Below, in pieces: positions 16,852-24,400 of a DNA stretch of 42,342 nucleotides. The notes under the pieces are model-generated. The model ran no database searches and had not been told where the DNA came from. It was given only the letters and a program-made list of their open reading frames with translations. The position numbers and the translations under genes are program-made. The number at the start of each line of letters is the position of its first letter. The first letter of the stretch is position 1. Source of the DNA: Lentisphaerota bacterium (GTDB lineage Bacteria > Verrucomicrobiota > Lentisphaeria > Victivallales > Victivallaceae); assembly GCA_015061745.1 (NCBI GenBank), contig SUWB01000028.1, positions 1 through 42,342 of the forward strand. The letters are read 5' to 3'.

Positions 16852-18168
16852 TTAAATCAAAAGACTTTCTTCAATAGCAGTTTTTAGAGCCGTGTCACCG
16901 GTTCCCGGAGCGAAATGGGTAAAGCCGAATGAACATTCATATCCCTGTCTGGCAAAGTCTTCAGCCAGGGGCAGATAGCCGTTGTAGCCGCCGGTGACGG
17001 AAATCAATACCGCTTCGGGGTTGGCTTCTTTCAGTTTCAAAGAAATAATACTGAGGACTTCAAAGGGCATTCCGGTCAGAACTTTGTCCCCGAGACGCAG
17101 GAATCGCAGGGGCATTGTAAACTTTCGGCCCGGATAAGTTTGGGCGATGAATCTTGAGGCAATGCAGTGTTCCAAATCAGCGGATTGGAGTTTTTCAGCT
17201 TCCTGATAATTTTTTTCTGCGTTTTCATAATCCAGCTCAGCAGGCAGTTCCACCGGAAACTCCACTGTCTTCATAGAAACAGATTGTTTTTTGTCCCGCT
17301 TGAAAAGCAGCACATTCTGCTGCAAGGTCAGGGCAAGGATATCCCCGAGGTTCTTTCTGGAATTGATTTTTTGTGCAAATTCCTGAGAGTCAGGTCCCCT
17401 GAGTCTTGGAACGGAGTCTCCTGCCGCCCCCAGCATAAAAAAGCCGGGACAGCCGAAAAGTTCTTCCACTTTTGTTTTGAAGTACCAGGGGTAATCTCCG
17501 GAAATACAATAAGCATCAACTCCCCCTGTGACCGGATGACATCCTACTGCTGCAAGTACAGCCTTGGGCCCCCGGTCGGTCATAAAACGCCACGCAGTCA
17601 GAGTGGTGTCACACTTGGAAAAGATAAAATCTTCAGGCTTGTCCGGGTAAATATAATTCTGCTCAACAAGGCCGTCACTCTTTTTGAGCGTACGGCGGTT
17701 GAACATAATGCCCGGAACTTCCACTTCCAGATGTTCAATGAGGCATTCCTCCATAGAATTCAGGGCACAGCTGACGGCATCCAGAAGTTTATTGTGCCAC
17801 AAGGTACGGTATGCGGTGTCTTCCGGATGATCTCCATAGGCCAGAGTCCCGTCGTGATGAGGAATGAAATAAGCCTCAAAACCGGGAGCAAAATGGGTAT
17901 GGGAGCTGCTGATCCATATCCGGTCAGCAGGAATGTGGTACTCACGGTCAAGCAGATCGTAAATCAAAGCACACTCTGTAACATTGATCCCCGCAATATC
18001 GGCTGTGATAATCAAATGGACATCACAACTGTCATTTTCAGAAATCGCCATAACGCCCAGTTCAATGGGTTCTTCAACACCGCGAGAGAGCTCCTTGCGG
18101 AATCCGTATCCCCGGAGAAAGGAGTCTCTTTCCGGCAGGGTAAAGCGTTTGGCTGTTCCAAGTTTCAT
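16852..18168 (-). CDS. neutral/alkaline ceramidase-like hydrolase
   Basis: The protein (438 residues from this start) resembles the N-terminal catalytic domain of neutral/alkaline non-lysosomal ceramidases. It carries RIWISSSHTHFAPG, the zinc-site motif of that family, then VGCHPVTGG with a second likely histidine ligand, then LGAAGDSVP near the family's GD-P region. Ceramidases cleave an N-acyl amide bond. In carbohydrate loci of this kind the family is common, and its true substrate is unknown and probably not ceramide. No signal peptide is seen. I chose ATG 18168 because AAGGAACGG precedes it. A TTG start at 18204 would add 12 residues but has no ribosome-binding site and lies against a hairpin. 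Confidence 0.78.
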   Translation of the reverse strand: MKLGTAKRFTLPERDSFLRGYGFRKELSRGVEEPIELGVMAISENDSCDVHLIITADIAGINVTECALIYDLLDREYHIPADRIWISSSHTHFAPGFEAYFIPHHDGTLAYGDHPEDTAYRTLWHNKLLDAVSCALNSMEECLIEHLEVEVPGIMFNRRTLKKSDGLVEQNYIYPDKPEDFIFSKCDTTLTAWRFMTDRGPKAVLAAVGCHPVTGGVDAYCISGDYPWYFKTKVEELFGCPGFFMLGAAGDSVPRLRGPDSQEFAQKINSRKNLGDILALTLQQNVLLFKRDKKQSVSMKTVEFPVELPAELDYENAEKNYQEAEKLQSADLEHCIASRFIAQTYPGRKFTMPLRFLRLGDKVLTGMPFEVLSIISLKLKEANPEAVLISVTGGYNGYLPLAEDFARQGYECSFGFTHFAPGTGDTALKTAIEESLLI

Positions 18169-18205
18169 AAAAATACCGTTCCTTGAATATCTGCTTTTTG
18201 ACAAT

Positions 18206-18237
18206 CGGGGAGCAGTTTTGAAAAAAGTTGCTCCCCG
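18206..18237 (-). other. intergenic hairpin without U-tract
   Basis: CGGGGAGCA and TGCTCCCCG form a perfect 9-bp stem with a 14-nt loop between the aminotransferase stop and the ceramidase-like start. On the minus strand it is followed by ATTGTCAAAAAG, so it is not a normal intrinsic terminator. It could be a pause, mRNA-processing or stabilising element within the operon. Confidence 0.6.
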
Positions 18238-18243
18238 TCCGGA

Positions 18244-19533
18244 TCAAATCAATTCGTCAATGTTTTCGATAACCTTGCGGAATGCTGCCGCATGGGCTTC
18301 AATTGCAGGTTTGTCAAAGTGTTTGAACCAGGGCAAATGGAAACAGCGTGCAGGCAGGGATTCGGACATAGGCAGAGAACCTTTGCCCTGACGCACATCA
18401 CGCTGTCCGAATGCAATGACCGTGGGTTTGCCCTGATTGAAATAATCAAGGTCGTGGAAAAGAGGACTCAGGTGCAGCGGAGGATTGGCTCCTGAGAAAG
18501 TGAAAACACCTTCAGCAGCCACGGCTGCACAGAATTTTTCAGCAGAAATCTTTTGGGCCAATTCTTCTGAAACAAGACCTTTGGCCGCATACCAGCCGCC
18601 TTTTGTCGTGTTGGTTCCCTTGGCAGGACGGATGGTTTTGAGGCCGGGGAGTTCGTCGATGAGGTCGCAAAAGTAATTCATAGCCTTGTCGATTTCAGCG
18701 ACACGCTCGTCATAGTATTTGAGCTGAACACGTCCCATAGCGGCACAGGTCTGGTTGATCCGGTATTTCACGCCGCCGATGGGGATTCCGGCATATTTTT
18801 GCAAAGCAGGATCGGTGATGAAAGATTCAGCTTTGTTGAATTTACTGGCAACACCGGTGCGTTCATAGAACCCGTAGGCTACACAGCGTTCAAAAAGTTC
18901 CCGGTTGTCGGTACAGATCATACCGCCTTCACCGATGGCAAGGGATTTTCCGGACATCAAACTGGCACAGGAAATATCACCCAGAGCACCGCACATTTTT
19001 CCCTGATAGAGAGCTCCCTGAGCGTGGGAGTTGTCCTCAATGATCAGCAGATGATGTTTGTCGGCAATGGCCCGGATCTGCTGCCACTTGGCGGGCTGGG
19101 CTCCGTAGTTGACCACGATAATGGCCTTGGTACGGGGACCGATACGGTGTTCGATGTCATCAGGATCAATGTTGAGTTCTTCATCAATGTCGGCAAAATT
19201 GACTGTGGCACCGAGTTTGACAATGGCTGTGCAGCTGGCCCAGTAGGTCATAGAAGGACAGATGACTTCGTCACCGGCACCGATACCGCAGGCCCAGAAG
19301 GCCGCTGTGAGAGCAGCAGTGCCGTTGGCAGTGCTCAAAGCGTATTTGGTGCCGTTCCAGGCAGCGTATTCCTGTTCAAAAATCTTGGAAATTTCATTAC
19401 CAGACATCGTACCTGCTTCAAGGACTTCAGTTACAGCCTGAATATCCTCTGAAGTGACGATAGGCCAGTGAAAAAGAGACTCGAAGTCCTCTTGAATGAC
19501 TTTAGTTCCGCCGTTGACAGCCAGTTTGCTCAT
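18244..19533 (-). CDS. DegT/DnrJ/EryC1/StrS-family PLP aminotransferase
   Basis: This 429-residue protein is a typical fold-type I sugar aminotransferase. It opens with a LAVNGGTKVI start, ANGTAALTAAFWACGIGAGDEVICPSMTYWA forms the cofactor pocket, and IIEDNSHAQGA carries the PLP-binding aspartate. The lysine in SGKSLAIGEGG (K196) is the probable Schiff-base residue. The family transfers amino groups to keto-sugars or keto-cyclitols, usually for antibiotic or O-antigen sugars. Next to glycan-degrading genes it could run in the catabolic direction on an amino sugar or aminocyclitol; that is inference. AAAGGATC lies just upstream of the ATG. It is the first gene of the minus-strand locus, behind a promoter at 19615-19643 and a structured leader. 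Confidence 0.93.
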   Translation of the reverse strand: MSKLAVNGGTKVIQEDFESLFHWPIVTSEDIQAVTEVLEAGTMSGNEISKIFEQEYAAWNGTKYALSTANGTAALTAAFWACGIGAGDEVICPSMTYWASCTAIVKLGATVNFADIDEELNIDPDDIEHRIGPRTKAIIVVNYGAQPAKWQQIRAIADKHHLLIIEDNSHAQGALYQGKMCGALGDISCASLMSGKSLAIGEGGMICTDNRELFERCVAYGFYERTGVASKFNKAESFITDPALQKYAGIPIGGVKYRINQTCAAMGRVQLKYYDERVAEIDKAMNYFCDLIDELPGLKTIRPAKGTNTTKGGWYAAKGLVSEELAQKISAEKFCAAVAAEGVFTFSGANPPLHLSPLFHDLDYFNQGKPTVIAFGQRDVRQGKGSLPMSESLPARCFHLPWFKHFDKPAIEAHAAAFRKVIENIDELI

Positions 19534-19548
19534 CGTTTATGATCCTTT

Positions 19549-19602
19549 CAGAAATTTCCCGGGAAACAGAAAGTTTCCCTGAGGCTTTTTATGTATAAAA
19601 AG
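19549..19602 (-). promoter_or_regulatory. structured leader: nested direct and inverted repeats
   Basis: This lies in the predicted 5' leader of the aminotransferase operon. Two near-identical direct repeats (CAGAAATTTCCC at 19549-19560 and CAGAAAGTTTCCC at 19567-19579, plus-strand reading) are separated by GGGAAA. That spacer sequence, read GGGAAAC at 19561-19567, can pair with GTTTCCC at 19573-19579 as a 7-bp hairpin. Closer to the promoter is an 18-bp near-palindrome, CTTTTTATGTATAAAAAG, at 19585-19602. It could bind a regulator or act as an attenuator-like leader. Confidence 0.45.
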
Positions 19603-19614
19603 TGACTTTTGTTA

Positions 19615-19643
19615 AATATAACTCCGTAAGAGAACAAATGCAA
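19615..19643 (-). promoter_or_regulatory. sigma70-type promoter of the aminotransferase operon
   Basis: On the minus strand, TTGCAT is followed after 17 bp by TATATT. The transcription start would be near 19608, giving a leader of about 75 nt. It diverges from the proS promoter. Confidence 0.6.
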
Positions 19644-19698
19644 GCGGGAAAACTCCCATTTTTTATGCAAAAAGATTGATATAAAAGCGCGCGTGATA

Positions 19699-19727
19699 TT
19701 GATTTTAACAGAGCGGGAGGTTATATT
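19699..19727 (+). promoter_or_regulatory. sigma70-type promoter of the proS operon
   Basis: TTGATT is followed after 17 bp by TATATT. Transcription would start near 19734, about 35 nt before proS. A GGAG site lies ahead of the ATG at 19769. Confidence 0.65.
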
Positions 19728-19768
19728 ATATAAATAAAGACATACAACCTAAATGGAGAACCTTTGAA

Positions 19769-21511
19769 ATGAAGATGACTCAAATGGTGGGACGCCGCCT
19801 GAAAGAAGTGCCGAAAGATGCTAAAACAGCCAGCCATCAGTTTTTGATCCGTGGCGGCTATATCCGCCCTGTTTCCACAGGAATTTACTCCCTGCTGCCC
19901 GCAGGAAAGAAGATCGTCGAACGGATCGAAGCGATTATCCGGGAAGAAATGAACAAGATCGACGGGCAGGAGATCCTTATGCCCGTGGTGCTGCCCGCTG
20001 AATTGTGGAAGGAATCCGGCCGTTTTGACAGCGTGGGTGCTGAACTGCTCCGGTTCAAAGACAGAAATGACAAGGATATGCTCCTTGCAATGACCCACGA
20101 AGAATGTGTTACCGCTCTGGTCCGCAGTGAGGTCAACAGTTACAAACAGCTGCCTGTGATGCTTTATCAGATCCAGACCAAGTACCGTGATGAAGCCCGT
20201 CCCCGGGCCGGTTTGATCCGTACCCGCGAATTCACGATGAAAGACGCTTACAGCTTTCACGCAAGTCAGGAGGATTTGGAACAGTACTACAAGCGGGCCC
20301 ACGAAGCTTATGAACGGATCTTCCGCCGGATAGGTCTGGGAAATGTGCTCTCTATTGAATCCAACTCCGGTATGATGGGAGGCAAGGTCTCTCACGAATT
20401 TATGGCCATCTGTGATTGCGGCGAAGATACGATTTTTGCTTCTCCCGACAACTCCTACCGTGCCAACAAAGAGATCGCTGTTGCCGCCTGGCAGTATGAA
20501 AAAGAAGCACCCCGGGAACTGGAAAAGGTCCATACCCCCGGCTGCAAAAGTATTGAAGAAGTCGCTTCTTTTCTCGGACTCCGGCCTGAAAATACCGGCA
20601 AAGCTGTTTTCTATCAGAACGCTTTGACCGGCGAACTGATCTATGCGATGATCCGGGGCGACTTTGAAGTCAACGAAACCAAACTGTGCAATCTGACCAA
20701 AACCGCAGAACTCAAATTCGCTGATGATGCTTCCATTGAAGATATCGGCTGTGTTCCCGGGTATGCCGGTCCTATGGATCTGAAATCAGGTAAAGTTACC
20801 ATTGTTCTGGATAACTCAGTGGTCAACAGCTCCAATCTGGTGGTCGGTGCCAATGAACACGACTGGCACTTCAAGAACTTCAACTTTGACCGGGATTGTC
20901 CGGGACTCAACTGCATTGTTGGCGATATCGCCGCTGTCCGTGCCGGTGATCCCTGTCCTGTGACCGGTGAACCCCTGCGGGAACTCCGGGGAATTGAAGT
21001 GGGCAACATCTTCCAGCTGGGAACAAAGTATTCCGAATCTATGAACTGCACCTTCCTTGATGTCAACGGCAAGTCCAAACCGATGATTATGGGCTGCTAC
21101 GGCATTGGCGTTGGCCGGGCTATGGCTTCTGTTATTGAATACTCCCGCGACGAATACGGTCCCATCTGGCCTATGTCCATTGCTCCCTGGCAGGCTCAGA
21201 TCTGTGCCATCGATCCCAACCGCGGTGATGGTCAGGTCGGCGTGGAAGCTGAAAAACTTTATAATGATCTGCGTGCCAAGGGTATTGATGTCCTTTATGA
21301 TGACCGTGGTGAAAAGCCCGGATTTATGTTCAACGATGCCGACTTGCTGGGTATTCCGCTGCGTGTGGTGATCTCTCCCAAGACTCTTGCCGACGGCGAG
21401 GTGGAATTCCGCTTCAGAAACTGCCGCAACAGTGTCAGAATCAAGATTGATGAGATCGCCGGCAAGATCGTTGACGAAGTTGCCAAAGCAATGGCTGCCC
21501 TGACTGAGTAA
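19769..21511 (+). CDS. proS: prolyl-tRNA synthetase, bacterial type
   Basis: This 580-residue class II synthetase charges tRNA-Pro with proline in the cytoplasm. RPVSTGIYSLLPAGKKIVERIEAIIREEMN is the class II motif 1 region. The conserved stretch TKYRDEARPRAGLIRTREFTMKDAYSFH is motif 2. GIGVGRAM near residue 450 is motif 3. The middle part (about 230-390) is the YbaK-like editing insert of the bacterial form, and the C-terminus is the usual anticodon-binding domain (VLYDDRGEKPGFMFNDADLLGIP). Length matches E. coli ProS. It is the first gene of a five-gene housekeeping operon, and 27 nt separate it from the NifU-like gene. Confidence 0.98.
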   Translation: MKMTQMVGRRLKEVPKDAKTASHQFLIRGGYIRPVSTGIYSLLPAGKKIVERIEAIIREEMNKIDGQEILMPVVLPAELWKESGRFDSVGAELLRFKDRNDKDMLLAMTHEECVTALVRSEVNSYKQLPVMLYQIQTKYRDEARPRAGLIRTREFTMKDAYSFHASQEDLEQYYKRAHEAYERIFRRIGLGNVLSIESNSGMMGGKVSHEFMAICDCGEDTIFASPDNSYRANKEIAVAAWQYEKEAPRELEKVHTPGCKSIEEVASFLGLRPENTGKAVFYQNALTGELIYAMIRGDFEVNETKLCNLTKTAELKFADDASIEDIGCVPGYAGPMDLKSGKVTIVLDNSVVNSSNLVVGANEHDWHFKNFNFDRDCPGLNCIVGDIAAVRAGDPCPVTGEPLRELRGIEVGNIFQLGTKYSESMNCTFLDVNGKSKPMIMGCYGIGVGRAMASVIEYSRDEYGPIWPMSIAPWQAQICAIDPNRGDGQVGVEAEKLYNDLRAKGIDVLYDDRGEKPGFMFNDADLLGIPLRVVISPKTLADGEVEFRFRNCRNSVRIKIDEIAGKIVDEVAKAMAALTE

Positions 21512-21538
21512 GACAGAAGTTGTAGATGAGGTGAAGCT

Positions 21539-22129
21539 ATGTGGAACTATTCCAAAGAGGTTATGGATCACTTTATGAATCCCCGCAATGTGGGAGAAGT
21601 TGATAATCCTGACGGTATCGGTGAAGTCGGCAATGCCGCTTGCGGAGATGCTTTGAAACTGACATTCAAGCTGGATGAAAATGGTAAGATCGCTGAGGTC
21701 AAATTTCGTACTTTCGGTTGTGCCAGTGCTATTGCTTCCAGTTCAGCCTTAACTGAAATCGTTAAAGGAATGAGTCTGGAAGAAGCTGAAAAAGTGACCA
21801 ATCAGGATATTGCTGAAGTGCTGGGCGGTCTTCCTGAAGCCAAGATGCACTGCTCCGTTATGGGTATGGAAGCTCTCCAGGCTGCCATCGCCGCCTACCG
21901 GGGAGAGCCCAATCCCTTTGCCGCCGCTCACGAACACGAAGGCAAACTTGTGTGCAAATGTTTTGGTATCACCGATGTGAAAATACTCAAGGTCGCCAGA
22001 GAAAACCGTTTGCATCAGGCTTCAGAAGTGACCAATTACTGCAAAGCAGGCGGTGCCTGCGGCAGCTGTCTCGGCGAAATCCAGCGCATTATTGATGATA
22101 TGTGGCTTTGGGAAGGATTAAAGAAATGA
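21539..22129 (+). CDS. NifU-like Fe-S scaffold with BFD-type [2Fe-2S] domain
   Basis: This 196-residue protein joins two modules. Residues 1-125 are an IscU/NifU scaffold with its three cluster cysteines at 35, 61 and 105 (NAACGD, FGCAS, MHCS). Residues 135-190 are a BFD-like [2Fe-2S] domain with cysteines at 139, 141, 174 and 177. The C-terminal Nfu domain of full NifU is absent. The protein should assemble Fe-S clusters and pass them on in the cytoplasm. No cysteine desulfurase gene lies beside it, so the sulfur donor must be encoded elsewhere. A GAGGTG site lies 6 nt upstream of the ATG. Its TGA overlaps the prfB start (22126-22129). Confidence 0.92.
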   Translation: MWNYSKEVMDHFMNPRNVGEVDNPDGIGEVGNAACGDALKLTFKLDENGKIAEVKFRTFGCASAIASSSALTEIVKGMSLEEAEKVTNQDIAEVLGGLPEAKMHCSVMGMEALQAAIAAYRGEPNPFAAAHEHEGKLVCKCFGITDVKILKVARENRLHQASEVTNYCKAGGACGSCLGEIQRIIDDMWLWEGLKK

Positions 22130-23217
22130 TGACTATTGAAGAATTGCGCCATTCAGGGGCAGATATGGCAAGCCGCATTGCCCATTTGCACGAGTTTCTG
22201 GGCATTGAGGATCTGAAAGCTGAATTCAAGAGCCTTGAAGACAAGATGGCTGCCCCTGACTTTTGGGACAATAAGGAAGCCGCTCAGGAAACCGTAGGGA
22301 AATTTTCTTCTACCCGTGCTGTTCTTGATCCCTTTGTGCAGCTGGAACAAGCCATTGCCGGACTTAATGAAGCTATCGAAATGGCTGCAGAAGAACCGGA
22401 GTTTCTTCCTGATGCCGAAAGCGATGCTCTGAAAATCGGTAAGGAGCTCGACAAGTATGAAATATTGAGTTTCCTTTCCGGAAAATTCGACCGTAAGAAT
22501 ATGTATCTTACGATCCACGCCGGAGCCGGCGGTACTGAGTCCTGCGACTGGTGTTCAATGCTGCTGCGTATGTTCCGCCGCTTTATTGAACGGCGGAACT
22601 GGAAAGATGAAGTCATCGACTTCCAGCCCGGTGATGAAGCCGGTGTCAAGAGTGTGACTCTGCACGTTACCGGTGAATTTGCTTATGGATATTGCAAAGG
22701 CGAGAACGGCGTCCACCGTCTGGTGCGTATTTCTCCTTTTGACAGCAATGCCAGACGGCATACCAGTTTTTGTTCTGTTGAAATTTTCCCCGAAATCGAT
22801 GACGATATTGATATTGAGATCAATGAAAGCGATTTGCGGGTGGATACCTACCGCTCCAGCGGTGCCGGCGGCCAGCACGTGAATACGACTGACTCTGCTG
22901 TGCGGATCACCCACATCCCCACCGGAATCGTGGTCAACTGCCAGAATGAACGTTCACAGCACAAAAACCGTGCTACCGCTATGAAAATGTTGAAAGCCAA
23001 ACTCTATGAAAGAGAAGAAGCTGCCCGCCGGGCTGAGGCTGATGCCAAGCGGGATGAACGTGAAGATAACGGCTGGGGCAGTCAGATCCGCAGTTATGTG
23101 CTTCAGCCTTACCAGATGGTCAAGGATCTGCGTACTGAAGTTCAGACCAGTGATACTGCCGGTGTCTTGGATGGCGACTTGGATATGTTTATCGAAGCGT
23201 GGCTCAAACGGCGTTGA
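22126..23217 (+). CDS. prfB: peptide chain release factor 2, without programmed frameshift
   Basis: This 363-residue RF2 releases finished proteins at UGA and UAA codons. The tripeptide anticodon SPF is at 203-205, and the catalytic GGQ is at 248-250 in GAGGQHVNTTDSAVRI. Both positions and the total length match E. coli RF2. The gene reads through in a single frame. The in-frame UGA and +1 slippery site that many bacteria use near codon 26 are absent. I chose ATG 22126, which follows GGAAGG by 9 nt and overlaps the NifU-like stop. A GTG at 22102 would extend it by 8 codons and lacks a ribosome-binding site. Confidence 0.97.
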   Translation: MMTIEELRHSGADMASRIAHLHEFLGIEDLKAEFKSLEDKMAAPDFWDNKEAAQETVGKFSSTRAVLDPFVQLEQAIAGLNEAIEMAAEEPEFLPDAESDALKIGKELDKYEILSFLSGKFDRKNMYLTIHAGAGGTESCDWCSMLLRMFRRFIERRNWKDEVIDFQPGDEAGVKSVTLHVTGEFAYGYCKGENGVHRLVRISPFDSNARRHTSFCSVEIFPEIDDDIDIEINESDLRVDTYRSSGAGGQHVNTTDSAVRITHIPTGIVVNCQNERSQHKNRATAMKMLKAKLYEREEAARRAEADAKRDEREDNGWGSQIRSYVLQPYQMVKDLRTEVQTSDTAGVLDGDLDMFIEAWLKRR

Positions 23218-23219
23218 GA

Positions 23220-23615
23220 ATGAGAATATCCAAAGCAATCTTTTTGGCACTTCTTGCCATAATGGTGTTCCTGGGAACCGGCTGTGCCGGATTCCGGGAA
23301 CTTTTTTCTACGCCGCCTTCCGGGAAAAGTGCTCAGAAAAAATCTGCGAAAAAGAAGAAGAAAACAAGCGAGTACCAAAGCCGCCGTTACAACAGAGATC
23401 CTTTGGACGCCTTGATTTTCAGAGACCGCACCAAAGGTGAAGATTGGTCAAAAAATTCCAATTTGTCTGAAGCAGAAAAGCAGGCTTTGAAAAATTCTTT
23501 GAGCCCGGAGGATTCAGCCACCCGCAGAGAAATTGACCGGATCTATTATGATAACGAAAAAAAACGCAAACAGCGTAAAAATTCGGTTTGGGGAATCTCC
23601 CCTTCCGGAAAGTGA
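23220..23615 (+). CDS. small lysine-rich lipoprotein
   Basis: The protein has 131 residues and no family I recognise. The N-terminus (MRISKAIFLALLAIMVFLGTGC) is a lipoprotein signal peptide with lipobox LGTGC, so it should be lipid-anchored at an envelope membrane. A very basic patch follows (KKSAKKKKK at about 43-51), then charged, probably helical sequence with no further hydrophobic segment. It starts 2 nt after the prfB stop, so it is co-transcribed with the translation genes around it, and coaX follows 3 nt after its stop. The basic patch could bind nucleic acid or acidic polymers. That is speculation. Confidence 0.75.
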   Translation: MRISKAIFLALLAIMVFLGTGCAGFRELFSTPPSGKSAQKKSAKKKKKTSEYQSRRYNRDPLDALIFRDRTKGEDWSKNSNLSEAEKQALKNSLSPEDSATRREIDRIYYDNEKKRKQRKNSVWGISPSGK

Positions 23616-23618
23616 AAA

Positions 23619-24302
23619 ATGATTCTTCTTGATATCGGAAATACCCACAGCCGTATAGCCAGAGCTGAAGGTGAAAAAATAACTGTCCTCCGGACTGTAA
23701 AGAGTGCTGAGTTGACTCAAGCGGATATCCCCGCAGATCCTGAAGGAACTTGGGGTGCATCGGTTGTCCCTGCTGTTGCAGCAAAACTGACAAAGGTCAA
23801 TTTCATCAATGCTGCTTGTGCCGGTAAAATATTGGACTTTTCTTCCGTTGACAGTTCTACGATCGGTGCTGACCGTCTTGCCAACGCTGCTGCTGCTTTG
23901 GATTATGGACTTCCTGTTCTGGTGCTTGACTGCGGCAGTGCTGTGACCATAGAGCTCATAGATGAAAATTTGCGTTTTCTGGGAGGAGCTATTGCTCCCG
24001 GGCGTAAGGTGCTGCGTCAGGCACTTCACGCCAATACGGCTCAATTGCCTGAAATCCCTTTGTCAAGCCGTCTGCCTGCTTTCCCCGGTCCCAACACTGT
24101 GGAAGCTTTGCGTTTCGGCATTGACCGGGGAGCTGCCGGAGCTGCGCGGGAACTGATCGAAGCTTGCGAAGTGTGTTACGGAAAATTCAACAAGATCGTA
24201 ACCGGAGGCGATGCAGAATTTTTTGCTCTTGCACTTGGATTGTTTGCTGCTCCTGTGGATTTTACGCTGCGTGGTGTGCTTAAAATCGCTCAAAAACAGT
24301 AA
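23619..24302 (+). CDS. coaX: type III pantothenate kinase
   Basis: This 227-residue protein shows the CoaX motifs in order. DIGNTHSR at the N-terminus binds phosphate. Next come GADRLANA, then DCGSAVTIELID with its catalytic acidic residue, and GGAIAPG. It phosphorylates pantothenate in the first step of coenzyme A synthesis. It is a little shorter than usual (about 250-260), with the difference spread through loops, and I see no missing motif. It is the last gene of the proS operon and ends about 100 nt before the convergent GH2 gene. I found no clear terminator in that gap. Confidence 0.95.
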   Translation: MILLDIGNTHSRIARAEGEKITVLRTVKSAELTQADIPADPEGTWGASVVPAVAAKLTKVNFINAACAGKILDFSSVDSSTIGADRLANAAAALDYGLPVLVLDCGSAVTIELIDENLRFLGGAIAPGRKVLRQALHANTAQLPEIPLSSRLPAFPGPNTVEALRFGIDRGAAGAARELIEACEVCYGKFNKIVTGGDAEFFALALGLFAAPVDFTLRGVLKIAQKQ

Positions 24303-24400
24303 CTGTTTCAGGAGTTGTGCTTCTTTTTCATACTGCAAATTTTTTGTTGCGATGAAGCCGGCGTTCGGCCTTTGCCTCCGCCCCAACTCCTTCCTGCATT

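Noticed and set aside
18169-18204. Longer ceramidase-like start at a TTG codon (18204)
   Set aside because: No ribosome-binding site, and it sits against a hairpin. The ATG at 18168 has AAGGAACGG upstream.
24063-24386. 107-residue minus-strand open frame over the end of coaX
   Set aside because: Overlaps coaX on the opposite strand, has no domain and no good start signal; it fills the small gap before the GH2 gene by chance.
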